Assembly: GCA_949001935.1 (NCBI GenBank)
Contig: CARJLX010000005.1
Coordinates: 1 to 55,854, forward strand
Length of the DNA stretch: 55,854 nucleotides
Source: an uncultured Eubacteriales bacterium
Lineage (GTDB): Bacteria; Bacillota; Clostridia; Christensenellales; UBA1242
Direction of reading: 5' to 3'
A program made the translations under genes and the position numbers. Below the pieces are notes generated by a model. The model was given only the letters and a program-made list of their open reading frames with translations. It was not told the DNA's origin and ran no database searches. Shown here piece by piece: positions 8,128 to 15,935 of this stretch; within the stretch, counting starts at the first letter, position 1, and each line of letters opens with the position of its first letter.

Positions 8128-8160
8128 TTCTTTTCTTTTAAAGAAAAGAAACAAAAGAAA
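8128..8160 (-). repeat. AT palindromic repeat, copy 1
   Basis: Read on the minus strand this is CTTTTGTTTCTTTTCTTT followed by AAAAGAAAAG. Copy 2 at 32208-32238 matches over about 30 bases with one difference, and a relative lies at 8352-8382. Each contains a TTTTCTTT/AAAGAAAA self-complementary core. It is probably a dispersed intergenic repeat. Confidence 0.5.
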
Positions 8161-8162
8161 AC

Positions 8163-8210
8163 TACTTTGCAACTGCTTGACAATTTTATTGTTATCTCAG
8201 TTGCAAAGTA
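8163..8210. repeat. Perfect 13-bp inverted repeat between pflB and pflA
   Basis: TACTTTGCAACTG (8163-8175) and CAGTTGCAAAGTA (8198-8210) pair perfectly around a 22-base loop. On the minus strand it is followed by GTTTTCTTTTG, so it could be a weak terminator or an mRNA-processing/stability hairpin that sets pflA below pflB. Confidence 0.6.
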
Positions 8211-8243
8211 TATATATTTTTATCACAAACAATATTTTGCAGC

Positions 8244-8277
8244 TATTATGCGTTGCATACTACCATATTTTGTGTTT
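8244..8277. repeat. Dispersed intergenic element, copy 1
   Basis: TATTATGC-GT-TGCATACTACC followed by ATATTTTGTGTTT. Copy 2 at 29994-30031 has the same start and end with a 4-base insertion and a few changes. The shared core contains a near-palindromic TATGCnnTGCATA. Confidence 0.5.
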
Positions 8278-8351
8278 AAATATAAGTAAAAGTCAAATTA
8301 AACGATTTTGTCTTTGATAAAAGAAAAGCAAAATTGTTTAATTTTATCGTT

Positions 8352-8382
8352 CTTTTACTTACTTTTCTTTAAAGAAAAGTAA
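8352..8382 (+). repeat. AT palindromic repeat relative, after pflB
   Basis: CTTTTACTTACTTTTCTTT followed by AAAGAAAAGTAA, just beyond the pflB stop. The core CTTTTCTTTAAAGAAAAG is a perfect palindrome. It resembles the repeat at 8128-8160 and 32208-32238. Confidence 0.4.
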
Positions 8383-8389
8383 TGAAAAT

Positions 8390-10627
8390 CTAACGAACTT
8401 CATGGAAAGTTCTTGCAATAACCTCTTGTTGATGAGCTTTTGAAAGACGGTTAAAGTTTACGGCATACCCAGAAACTCGAATTGTAAGAGAAGGATATTT
8501 CCAAGGATTATTCATTGCGTCAATCAACAACTCGCGATTTAAAACATTAACATTTAAATGCTGTGCATCTTGAATAAAGTAACCATCTAAAATATTTACT
8601 AAATTGTTTATTCGTGACTTTTCATCATGGCCTAACGCATCTGGAACAATTGAGAATGTGTTTGAAATGCCATCTTGACAAACATCACAGTAAGGAACTT
8701 TTGCAACAGAGTTTAATGAAGCAAGAGCTCCGCTACAATCACGATTATGCATTGGGTTTGCACCAGGAGCAAAAGGCTCGCCTGCCTTACGCCCGTCTGG
8801 AGTTGAACCAGTCTTTTTACCATACATAACATTTGAAGTGATTGTAAGTAATGAAAGTGTATGTTTTGCATCACGATATAATTTATGCTTTTTAAGACAA
8901 GAAATAAAGAATTTAGCAACCTCAACACCAATCTCATCTACACGATCATCATCGTTGCCATACTTAGGGAATTCACCTTCAACTTGGAAATCAACAATAA
9001 GCCCATCATCATTACGAACAGGTTTAACCTTAGCATATTTAATTGCAGACAAACTATCAGCAACTACTGAGAAGCCAGCCGCACCAAACGCCATAAGTCT
9101 TTCCACATTTGTATCATGGAAAGCCATTTGTCCGCGTTCATAAGCATATTTGTCATGCATAAAGTGGATGATATTCATTGCGTCAACATAGGTTTTTGCA
9201 ACCTTTTCAAGTGTTGATTTATAATTTTTGAAAACTTTATCAAAAGACAAAACCTTATCGTTATTTTTTGCTATACCATCAACAACAAGTTTTTCGCTCT
9301 TTTCATCAACCCCGCCATTCAACGAATAAAGAAGTGCTTTTGCAAGATTGCATCTTGCCCCAAAGAATTGCATTTGTTTACCAACTTTCATAGCAGAAAC
9401 ACAACAAGCAATAGCATAGTCATTTCCATAGATTGGACGCATAACATCGTCACCCTCATATTGGATTGCATCTGTCAAGATTGAAATCTTTGCACAGAAT
9501 TTTTTGAAGTTTGCTGGAAGTTTATTAGACCAAAGAACTGTTAAGTTTGGTTCTGGTGAAGGATTAAGATTGATAAGAGAGTGAAGATATCTAAATGAGT
9601 TTTTAGTAACCAAGCTCTTCTTATCATCCACCATACCTGCAACACTTTCTGTCACCCAAGTTGGATCACCTGCATAAATCTCATCATATTCAGGAGTACG
9701 AAGATGTCTAACAAGGCGAAGCTTGATAATAAATTGATCAACAAGCTCTTGTGCCTCTTCTTCAGTTATGACGCCTTCTTTCAAATCACGCTCAACAAAG
9801 ATGTCCAAGAAAGTCGAAGTGCGTCCCAAACTCATTGCCGCACCATTATTCTCTTTTACAGATGCAAGATAGCCAAAATATAACCATTGAAAAGCTTCTT
9901 TCGCATTATTTGCAGGCTTAGAAATATCAAATCCATAACCCTTTGCCATAAGTTTAATTTGCTCTAAAGCTTTGATTTGCTCTGAAACTTCCTCTCTAAG
10001 CCTAATGTTCTCTTCAGAAGAAACATCAATCCCTAATAGATCTTTTTTCTTTTCTCCAATTAAGAAATCAATTCCATAAAGTGCAACACGGCGATAATCA
10101 CCTATTATACGACCTCTTCCGTAAGCATCAGGAAGACCAGTGATAAGACCAGCAGAACGAGCCTTTCTTATTTCTGGAGTATAAGCATCAAAAACACCGT
10201 CATTATGTGTCTTTCTATATTCTACAAAATGACCTTCTATTGTTTTATCAAGCTTACGATTATATGCAGCAAGCGCCTTTTCAGCCATACGAGTTCCACC
10301 ATAAAGATTAACAATTCTCTTTAAAGGTTTATCAGTTTGAAGACCAAAAATAACCTCGTTTTTCTTGTCTATATAACCAGGCTTAAATGTATTAATACCA
10401 GAAATAGCCTTTGTTTCAACATCCAAAAGCCCCCTCTTTGCCTCTTGCCTTAAAAGTTCCTCACAACGCCCCCAAACTTTTGCAGTCTTAGGTGAAATTC
10501 CAGCAAGGAAACTATCATCACCTTTATACTCATGATAATTAGCTAAAATGAAATCGCTAACATCAATTCCCTCTTTCCATTTTTGTCCTTTAAAACCACG
10601 CCATTCTTGATTTTCTGTTTTTTCCAT
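8390..10627 (-). CDS. pflB: Formate C-acetyltransferase (pyruvate formate-lyase)
   Basis: A 745-residue glycyl-radical enzyme of normal length (E. coli about 760). It converts pyruvate and CoA to acetyl-CoA and formate in anaerobic fermentation. The catalytic Cys pair is C408-C409 in AIACCVSAM. The radical site is G720 in RVSGYAVNF. Full substrate-pocket segments are present (for example GARCNLAKALLYSLNGG near 418-434). The start is the ATG behind a TAGGAGGAAGT-type ribosome site. A promoter (10707-10736) lies about 80 bases upstream. It is transcribed with pflA or just ahead of it. Confidence 0.98.
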   Translation of the reverse strand: MEKTENQEWRGFKGQKWKEGIDVSDFILANYHEYKGDDSFLAGISPKTAKVWGRCEELLRQEAKRGLLDVETKAISGINTFKPGYIDKKNEVIFGLQTDKPLKRIVNLYGGTRMAEKALAAYNRKLDKTIEGHFVEYRKTHNDGVFDAYTPEIRKARSAGLITGLPDAYGRGRIIGDYRRVALYGIDFLIGEKKKDLLGIDVSSEENIRLREEVSEQIKALEQIKLMAKGYGFDISKPANNAKEAFQWLYFGYLASVKENNGAAMSLGRTSTFLDIFVERDLKEGVITEEEAQELVDQFIIKLRLVRHLRTPEYDEIYAGDPTWVTESVAGMVDDKKSLVTKNSFRYLHSLINLNPSPEPNLTVLWSNKLPANFKKFCAKISILTDAIQYEGDDVMRPIYGNDYAIACCVSAMKVGKQMQFFGARCNLAKALLYSLNGGVDEKSEKLVVDGIAKNNDKVLSFDKVFKNYKSTLEKVAKTYVDAMNIIHFMHDKYAYERGQMAFHDTNVERLMAFGAAGFSVVADSLSAIKYAKVKPVRNDDGLIVDFQVEGEFPKYGNDDDRVDEIGVEVAKFFISCLKKHKLYRDAKHTLSLLTITSNVMYGKKTGSTPDGRKAGEPFAPGANPMHNRDCSGALASLNSVAKVPYCDVCQDGISNTFSIVPDALGHDEKSRINNLVNILDGYFIQDAQHLNVNVLNRELLIDAMNNPWKYPSLTIRVSGYAVNFNRLSKAHQQEVIARTFHEVR

Positions 10628-10706
10628 TACTTCCTCCTATATTTTGTGTATATTGAAATATAAAAATACCATATATTGTATATCTTTATTTTTCCATTGC
10701 CTAGAT

Positions 10707-10736
10707 ATTGTATAACAAATAAAACAAATTAGTCAA
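10707..10736 (-). promoter_or_regulatory. Likely pflB promoter
   Basis: TTGACT (10736-10731) and TACAAT (10712-10707) with an 18-base spacer on the minus strand, about 80 bases upstream of the pflB start. An overlapping TATACA would give a 16-base spacer. Confidence 0.5.
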
Positions 10737-10878
10737 ACAAATTGCATAAATATTTTTAATTATTTTAAATGTTTTTATAATAAAATAAATTCGTACTTAA
10801 AGTGTCTAAAACATGTCGATTTTCTTAAATAGTGAATAATATGTTATTGGGCAAGATTTTTGCCTAAAAGGAAAATTT

Positions 10879-12315
10879 ATGGATTTATTTAATAATAACC
10901 ATAGATGTTGCTTTAACTGGAATAACAGCAATCGAAACAATTGTTGTAATGATAAAACTGTTTTTGTCCCTATTATAAAAACTAGGGAAATTGCAATTCC
11001 TGGCGAGCGTGGCCCTATTGGTCCTACTGGACCTATGGGGCCAACTGGTGCAACAGGACTTAGCGGAACAGGTTCTACTGGGCCTACAGGCGCTACTGGA
11101 GCAACCGGAGCTACTGGTGCAACAGGTGCTACTGGCGTTGCTGGAACTATCGGCCCTACTGGGCCACAAGGCGTACAAGGTTTGCAAGGAATTCCTGGGC
11201 CAACTGGTGCAACTGGTAACACCGGTGTAACTGGTGCGACAGGCATATCAATAACAGGCGCAACCGGACCGACAGGTCCTACTGGTGCCACTGGCATTCA
11301 AGGTTTGATTGGCCCTACTGGCCCTACCGGAGCGACAGGTTTAAGCATAACAGGCCCTACGGGTCCAACTGGTGCGACTGGAGCTACTGGCCTTAGCATA
11401 ACCGGACCAACTGGTCCTACGGGCGCTCAAGGAATTCAAGGATTAATCGGCCCTACAGGCCCTACTGGAGCAGATGGAGTAACCGGACCTACCGGCGCTA
11501 CCGGGAATACAGGCCCTGATGGTGCTACTGGTGTAACAGGCCCAACTGGGGCAACAGGAGCCACTGGAGCAGATGGCGTTACTGGACCAACTGGCCCTAC
11601 TGGTGCTACTGGTATTCAGGGGTTAATAGGACCTACTGGTCCTACAGGTCCAACTGGTGCCACAGGTCCTACTGGAGCCGCTGGGCTTTCAATTACTGGT
11701 CCAACCGGACCTACTGGGGCGACAGGCTTAAGCATTACTGGACCTACTGGAGCTACTGGTGTAACTGGCGCTACTGGTGCTACTGGTATTCAGGGGTTAA
11801 TAGGACCTACTGGTCCGACAGGTCCAACTGGTGCCGCAGGAATTCAAGGTTTAATTGGACCTACTGGGCCTACAGGCGCTACTGGTGTAACTGGCGCTAC
11901 TGGACCTAATATAACCGCAAATTCAGCTTTTGCTGCAAACACAACAGGTGCAACAATTGCAGTTATTCTTGGTGGTACACTTGTTCCACTTCCAGACAAT
12001 CAAATTACAACTGCAGGTATAACACCTAATGCAGGAAATACGATATTCACTGTTGCTACTGCAGGAAAATATCAAATTAACTACGAAGTGCATTTAACAG
12101 CAGGTTTAGCTCTTGGCTCACGAATTCTTATCAACGGAACCGCTTATGCCCCTTCTGCAATACAACCTGTTGTCACCCTTTCAAGTTTTAATAACAGTGT
12201 TTTAGTAAACTTACCCGCTGGCGCTACAGTATCTCTTGAATTATTTGGCTTAGCTGGATCAGCAATACTTCAAACAGGTGCTGGTGCAAACTTATCAATT
12301 ATTCAATTATCTTAA
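10879..12315 (+). CDS. Collagen-like (GXT repeat) protein with BclA-type C-terminal domain
   Basis: A 478-residue protein. Residues 1-41 are Asn/Cys-rich (HRCCFNWNNSNRNNCCN). Residues 42-342 are Gly-X-Thr collagen triplets dominated by GPTG and GATG. Residues 343-478 form a C1q-like domain as in the Bacillus exosporium protein BclA (NTIFTVATAGKYQINYEV). Such proteins form hair-like filaments on spores or cells; in this sporulating lineage a spore-surface place is likely but inferred. Module GIQGLIGPTGPTG occurs five times and pentad G(L/I)SIT interrupts the triplets five times. The collagen part has visibly higher GC than its neighbours. AAAAGGAAAATTT precedes the start; a terminator follows. 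Confidence 0.9.
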   Translation: MDLFNNNHRCCFNWNNSNRNNCCNDKTVFVPIIKTREIAIPGERGPIGPTGPMGPTGATGLSGTGSTGPTGATGATGATGATGATGVAGTIGPTGPQGVQGLQGIPGPTGATGNTGVTGATGISITGATGPTGPTGATGIQGLIGPTGPTGATGLSITGPTGPTGATGATGLSITGPTGPTGAQGIQGLIGPTGPTGADGVTGPTGATGNTGPDGATGVTGPTGATGATGADGVTGPTGPTGATGIQGLIGPTGPTGPTGATGPTGAAGLSITGPTGPTGATGLSITGPTGATGVTGATGATGIQGLIGPTGPTGPTGAAGIQGLIGPTGPTGATGVTGATGPNITANSAFAANTTGATIAVILGGTLVPLPDNQITTAGITPNAGNTIFTVATAGKYQINYEVHLTAGLALGSRILINGTAYAPSAIQPVVTLSSFNNSVLVNLPAGATVSLELFGLAGSAILQTGAGANLSIIQLS

Positions 12316-12333
12316 TACAAAAGCAATATCTAT

Positions 12334-12361
12334 AAAAAACCACCTAAAATGGTGGTTTTTT
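12334..12361. terminator. Bidirectional terminator, collagen-like gene
   Basis: AAAAAACCACC and GGTGGTTTTTT form an 11-bp stem around TAAAAT. It sits between convergent genes and can serve both. Confidence 0.9.
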
Positions 12362-12364
12362 TAA

Positions 12365-12796
12365 TTAAATCAAACAGAAAGCAAAACCAATAACTGGTCC
12401 CAAGAAAATTGCAAGATAAATTAAGGTAATCCAAGGTTGATAATCAACATAAAAGCCTTTAAAAGTTAAACTCCAAGGATGTTTTATAACAACCCAACCA
12501 AAAAGATCAAATACAATACAGATTCCCGCCCAAATTGCTCCAGTTATAAGTGCCTCAGTAATAGTAGGATTTGCAAGTCCACTCATATAAAGCCAACCAA
12601 AAAGGGTAAAAAGAATAATATTATAAAGTGGATGCCAAGGCTTGGTTTTTTCATAGCCCTCACCCATGCCCGGACCATCTTTCATAGATTTCATATGAAG
12701 CACACAAATATTGAAAATTGTGTGAAGCATGCCAACCAATGTTACAATAATATAACACACCCAAAACCAAAGCATGCTCATTCCAAAATTTTGCAT
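12365..12796 (-). CDS. Four-helix integral membrane protein, unknown
   Basis: A 143-residue, Trp-rich protein with four predicted membrane helices (about 7-28, 58-75, 82-102 and 120-142). The first loop carries HMKSMKDGPGMGEGYEKTKPWHP. I do not recognise the family. The start is the ATG behind AAAGGAAAG. The next upstream gene is the broken Nudix gene 12 bases away, so the two probably share a transcript. Confidence 0.7.
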   Translation of the reverse strand: MQNFGMSMLWFWVCYIIVTLVGMLHTIFNICVLHMKSMKDGPGMGEGYEKTKPWHPLYNIILFTLFGWLYMSGLANPTITEALITGAIWAGICIVFDLFGWVVIKHPWSLTFKGFYVDYQPWITLIYLAIFLGPVIGFAFCLI

Positions 12797-12808
12797 AAAA
12801 CTTTCCTT

Positions 12809-13320
12809 TTATTTTAATATTTCAGCCACCCAGTCCTTGTATTCTTTTGCATGATTGCAAAATTTATCTGAATATAGAAGTTCTATAAATTCATCATAAC
12901 AAAACCATTTAACTTCTTCCACCTCTTCCTCTTGAAGATGCATATCATCTATTTTCGCTTCGGTTTTTAAAAGATAAATCTGTGCTAGTTCCCATCCTTT
13001 TTTATTTATCCACTCCTTTAAGAATATGAAATCACTTTTTTTGAACTCTAATCCTATCTCTTCTTTAGTTTCTCTAACACAAGCCTGCAAACAAGATTCT
13101 CCTGCGTCCACATGGCCTGCGGCAGGCATATCCCATTTCCCTGGACTTTTCTTCTTGGTTAGGGCCCGCTTTTGAACTAAAATCCCCCCCCCTCGCCATT
13201 CTTAATCCAAATCCAAACTGGTTTATGATAAACTCCTGGATTTTCGCTATGACAAAAACTTCGAGACTTGATTCCTAGAAAATTTCCATTAATATCAAAA
13301 GTATCCAACATTTCTTCCAT
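12809..13320 (-). pseudogene. Nudix hydrolase (YfcD/IDI-like), frameshifted at a G9 tract
   Basis: The ORF starting at ATG 13320 (behind AGAGG) encodes MEEMLDTFDINGNFLGIKSR through KPVWIWIKNGEGGG and then stops, because G9 (13184-13192 read on minus) shifts the frame. The second frame continues with ILVQKRALTKKKSPGKWDMP and the Nudix box GHVDAGESCLQACVRETKEE (GX5EX7REUXEEXGU) down to the stop at 12809. Rejoined, this is a full Nudix protein of about 170 residues. Seven or ten G would restore the frame. It may be a true phase-OFF allele, a decaying gene or a read error in the homopolymer. Substrate unknown; YfcD-like and isopentenyl-diphosphate-isomerase-like proteins share this opening. Confidence 0.8.
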
Positions 13321-13370
13321 AAAGACCTCTAATATAATATATCAAATAATTAAAACCTAACAAAACATTT

Positions 13371-14291
13371 TTAACTCTTTGAAGGTTTTATTTTTATAGT
13401 TTTTTGTTTCCTAAATAATTTAGTTAAAAAGAAAATTGAAATAGCAAAGCATAAAATAGCAAAACCTACACTCATCAATATCATTCCCCAAAGAGGAATA
13501 TTTGCACCACATAGTCCAACATTGCTTGCAGAAAATCCTTGCTCAAGAATTGAAGATTGAATTTCTTGAGGAATTCCTATTTGTTTAAATATATCGCCCA
13601 ATGCTATTTGCTTAAGCCAAATTGTTAGATGAGTAAAAGGAAGCAAAGAGCCAACATAAACTGCTTCTTTCCCCATATTTGAATACGGCATATAAATACC
13701 ACAAAGAAATCCCAAAACAGACCCTAAAAATCCACTAATAACGCCAATAGCAACCGAAGAGCGTACAATAGAAGTTATGAGCAACATAATTGCACAACCA
13801 ATAATAGTAGATAATAGCATAACCTCAACAATAGCAAAAAATGTACCACCACCTAACCATATGCTAGTTGTAGCACCAATAATTATCACCGAAACAACTA
13901 AAGTTATCAAATTAAGCAAAAAAGAAACTAATAAGGCGGAAATCAAATAAGAAAGCATTATTTGATAAGGCTTTGTTTTTGTCAATAAAAACGCATTTGT
14001 TTTTTGAATTTCAATATCTCTTGCCATAAATTGAAACATACCAGTAGAAAGTGATACTGAGTTTATAACCAAAACTCCCATAATCATTTGAATATAAATC
14101 ATGGCGTGAATTTGATTGGTCGACAGATTTGACCCCATAAGTTCGTTAAATCCTTGAGAATATAAGTTTGCAATAAATAGAAAATATAAAACAATCAAAA
14201 TTATGCTTGAAATTAGTGAAGAAAAAACAACTTGTTTGCTTCTTATAAATAAAAGGCAATTTCTTTTAGTCAATGCTAAAATATTTTTCAT
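13371..14291 (-). CDS. ABC-2 type transporter permease
   Basis: A 306-residue membrane protein with six predicted helices: one near the N-terminus (about 24-44), a cluster from 60 to 200, and the last at about 272-294. It ends in a basic tail (FRKQKTIKIKPSKS). The layout fits ABC-2 permeases of the DrrB/NodJ group, which work with a separate ATPase to export drugs, lipids or polysaccharides. Its start overlaps the end of the ATPase gene by 4 bases, so they form one operon. The exported substrate cannot be told from sequence. Confidence 0.85.
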   Translation of the reverse strand: MKNILALTKRNCLLFIRSKQVVFSSLISSIILIVLYFLFIANLYSQGFNELMGSNLSTNQIHAMIYIQMIMGVLVINSVSLSTGMFQFMARDIEIQKTNAFLLTKTKPYQIMLSYLISALLVSFLLNLITLVVSVIIIGATTSIWLGGGTFFAIVEVMLLSTIIGCAIMLLITSIVRSSVAIGVISGFLGSVLGFLCGIYMPYSNMGKEAVYVGSLLPFTHLTIWLKQIALGDIFKQIGIPQEIQSSILEQGFSASNVGLCGANIPLWGMILMSVGFAILCFAISIFFLTKLFRKQKTIKIKPSKS

Positions 14292-15196
14292 TTATTCTCC
14301 TCCTTTTTCACTTCTTCCAATGCATTTAAGAAAACATCGTCCATACTGCCTTTAACAACTTCAAAGAATTTTATTTGACTTTTAACCTTGTTTAAAAACT
14401 CAATTTCTTCTTGAGAATTTTTAAATAAAAATTCATATATATCTGCAATTTTTGTATAAGATATTTCTTTCACATTGTTTTCAAATTCCTCAATATTATA
14501 AGGTACAATTTTTATGCGATCAGAAGAATATTTTTCTTTAAGTTCGCTTGGACTACCTTGAGCAATCTTTTTGCCATTATGAATAATAACAACCTCATCG
14601 GCATCATTAGTCTCTTCCATATAATGTGTTGTCAAGAAAACCGTCATGCCTGTTTCTTTACGAATTTTATTAATAACCTTCCAAACATCAATCCTTGTTT
14701 TAGGATCAAGACCTGTAGTTGGCTCATCAAGAAAAAGAATGTCTGGAGTGTTAAACAACGCCCTTGCAACTTCAACCCTACGCTTTTGTCCACCAGAAAG
14801 ACTTTTAAATTTTTTCTTCTCAAATTCTTTAAATTCAAAAATATTTGCCAAAGTTTCATAACGTTCTTTTATACTTCCATTGTTTTTTGCATAAAGCCTA
14901 CCAAAAAGTTTTAAATTTTCTTCAACCGTTAAAACATCATCTAAAATATTATTTTGAAAAACTACACCTATCTTTTCTTTAAAATCTTTAAAAGTTTTAT
15001 CTCCTCCATAAATTATGCTTCCATTATCTCGCTCTAAAGTTCCAATAAGCATATTTATTGTAGTGCTTTTGCCTGCTCCGTTCTGTCCCAAAAAAGCAAA
15101 TAACTTTCCGCTTTCTACATTAAAAGAAAGATTATCAACAGCCTTTAAATCTCCAAAATTTTTACATAAATTTTCAACTCGCAATATCTCCGCCAT
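14288..15196 (-). CDS. ABC transporter ATP-binding protein (DrrA-like)
   Basis: A 302-residue ATPase. Walker A GQNGAGKST is at 37-45, the signature LSGGQKRR near 133-140, Walker B FLDEPTTGLD just after, and the H-loop in LTTHYMEE. The C-terminal 80 residues form the extra domain typical of DrrA/CcmA exporters. It pairs with the ABC-2 permease directly downstream. The third gene upstream (MGMT type, 12-base gap) is probably co-transcribed, but that does not define the cargo. Confidence 0.93.
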   Translation of the reverse strand: MAEILRVENLCKNFGDLKAVDNLSFNVESGKLFAFLGQNGAGKSTTINMLIGTLERDNGSIIYGGDKTFKDFKEKIGVVFQNNILDDVLTVEENLKLFGRLYAKNNGSIKERYETLANIFEFKEFEKKKFKSLSGGQKRRVEVARALFNTPDILFLDEPTTGLDPKTRIDVWKVINKIRKETGMTVFLTTHYMEETNDADEVVIIHNGKKIAQGSPSELKEKYSSDRIKIVPYNIEEFENNVKEISYTKIADIYEFLFKNSQEEIEFLNKVKSQIKFFEVVKGSMDDVFLNALEEVKKEENK

Positions 15197-15208
15197 ATTT
15201 ACTCTCCT

Positions 15209-15739
15209 TTATTTTGTTTTTGGAAAACTAAATTTAGTCAAATCAAGCCCCTCATGCTCAAGCAATTTAACTTTTAGGTTTAAACCGCCAGCATAACCTG
15301 TCAAGTTGCCATTTGCCCCTACAACTCTATGGCATGGGATTATTATAGATATTGGGTTATGCCCAACTGCTCCACCTACTGCTTGAGCCGACATTTTTCT
15401 TTTTCCAAAATTTTGAGCAATAATTTTTGCAATTTCACCATAAGTTATAGTTTCTCCATATGGAATTTCTAACAAAACCTTCCATACTTCTTTTGCAAAG
15501 TCGCTTCCATCGGGTGCAAGTTTCAATTTACACAAGCTAGGATTGAGTCCATTAAAATAGTCTTGTAACCAAATTTTAGTTTGTTTAAAAATTTCAAGGT
15601 CTGCCTTTTCAGTTAATCGCCTTTCCACTTTTCCTAAAAAGTATTTCTGCCCTGCAATCCAAAGTCCTATTAAACTTTCACCATCACTGACAATTGTTAA
15701 AATGCCAATCGGTGATTTAAAATTTGTGTAATATAACAT
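15209..15739 (-). CDS. ogt: Methylated-DNA--protein-cysteine S-methyltransferase
   Basis: A 176-residue suicide repair protein that takes methyl groups from O6-methylguanine. The acceptor Cys is C136 in IIPCHRVVGANG. The helix-turn-helix segment YGEIAKIIAQNFGKRKMSAQ and the NPISIIIPCHRV core are complete. Length is normal for Ogt-type enzymes. The gene symbol is approximate because ogt and adaB-type names are used for the same family. It leads the operon with the ABC-2 exporter. Confidence 0.93.
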   Translation of the reverse strand: MLYYTNFKSPIGILTIVSDGESLIGLWIAGQKYFLGKVERRLTEKADLEIFKQTKIWLQDYFNGLNPSLCKLKLAPDGSDFAKEVWKVLLEIPYGETITYGEIAKIIAQNFGKRKMSAQAVGGAVGHNPISIIIPCHRVVGANGNLTGYAGGLNLKVKLLEHEGLDLTKFSFPKTK

Positions 15740-15860
15740 AATTTTCTCGCATCTAAGATAATTTTTATTATATCATAAAAATTTATATTTGTACACAAAA
15801 TGCAATCAAAAAAGTCGAATTTTATATAATTTAAACTAGATATAATTTTGTCAATCTTAG

Positions 15861-15889
15861 TTGACAGCAAATAAAATAAATGATAATAT
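15861..15889 (+). promoter_or_regulatory. Promoter of the M60 protease gene
   Basis: TTGACA (15861-15866), 17 bases, TAATAT (15884-15889). It overlaps the longest open frame, which shows that the real start is the later ATG at 15936, preceded by AAAAGGAGTATTT. Confidence 0.75.
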
Positions 15890-15935
15890 ATGTATTGTAA
15901 ATTTTTACTATCTATTTATTATAAAAGGAGTATTT

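Noticed and set aside
10806..11297. 163-codon minus-strand Pro/Val-rich frame opposite the collagen gene
   Set aside because: It is the mirror of the Gly-X-Thr repeats in another frame; the plus-strand gene has a ribosome site and a C-terminal domain.
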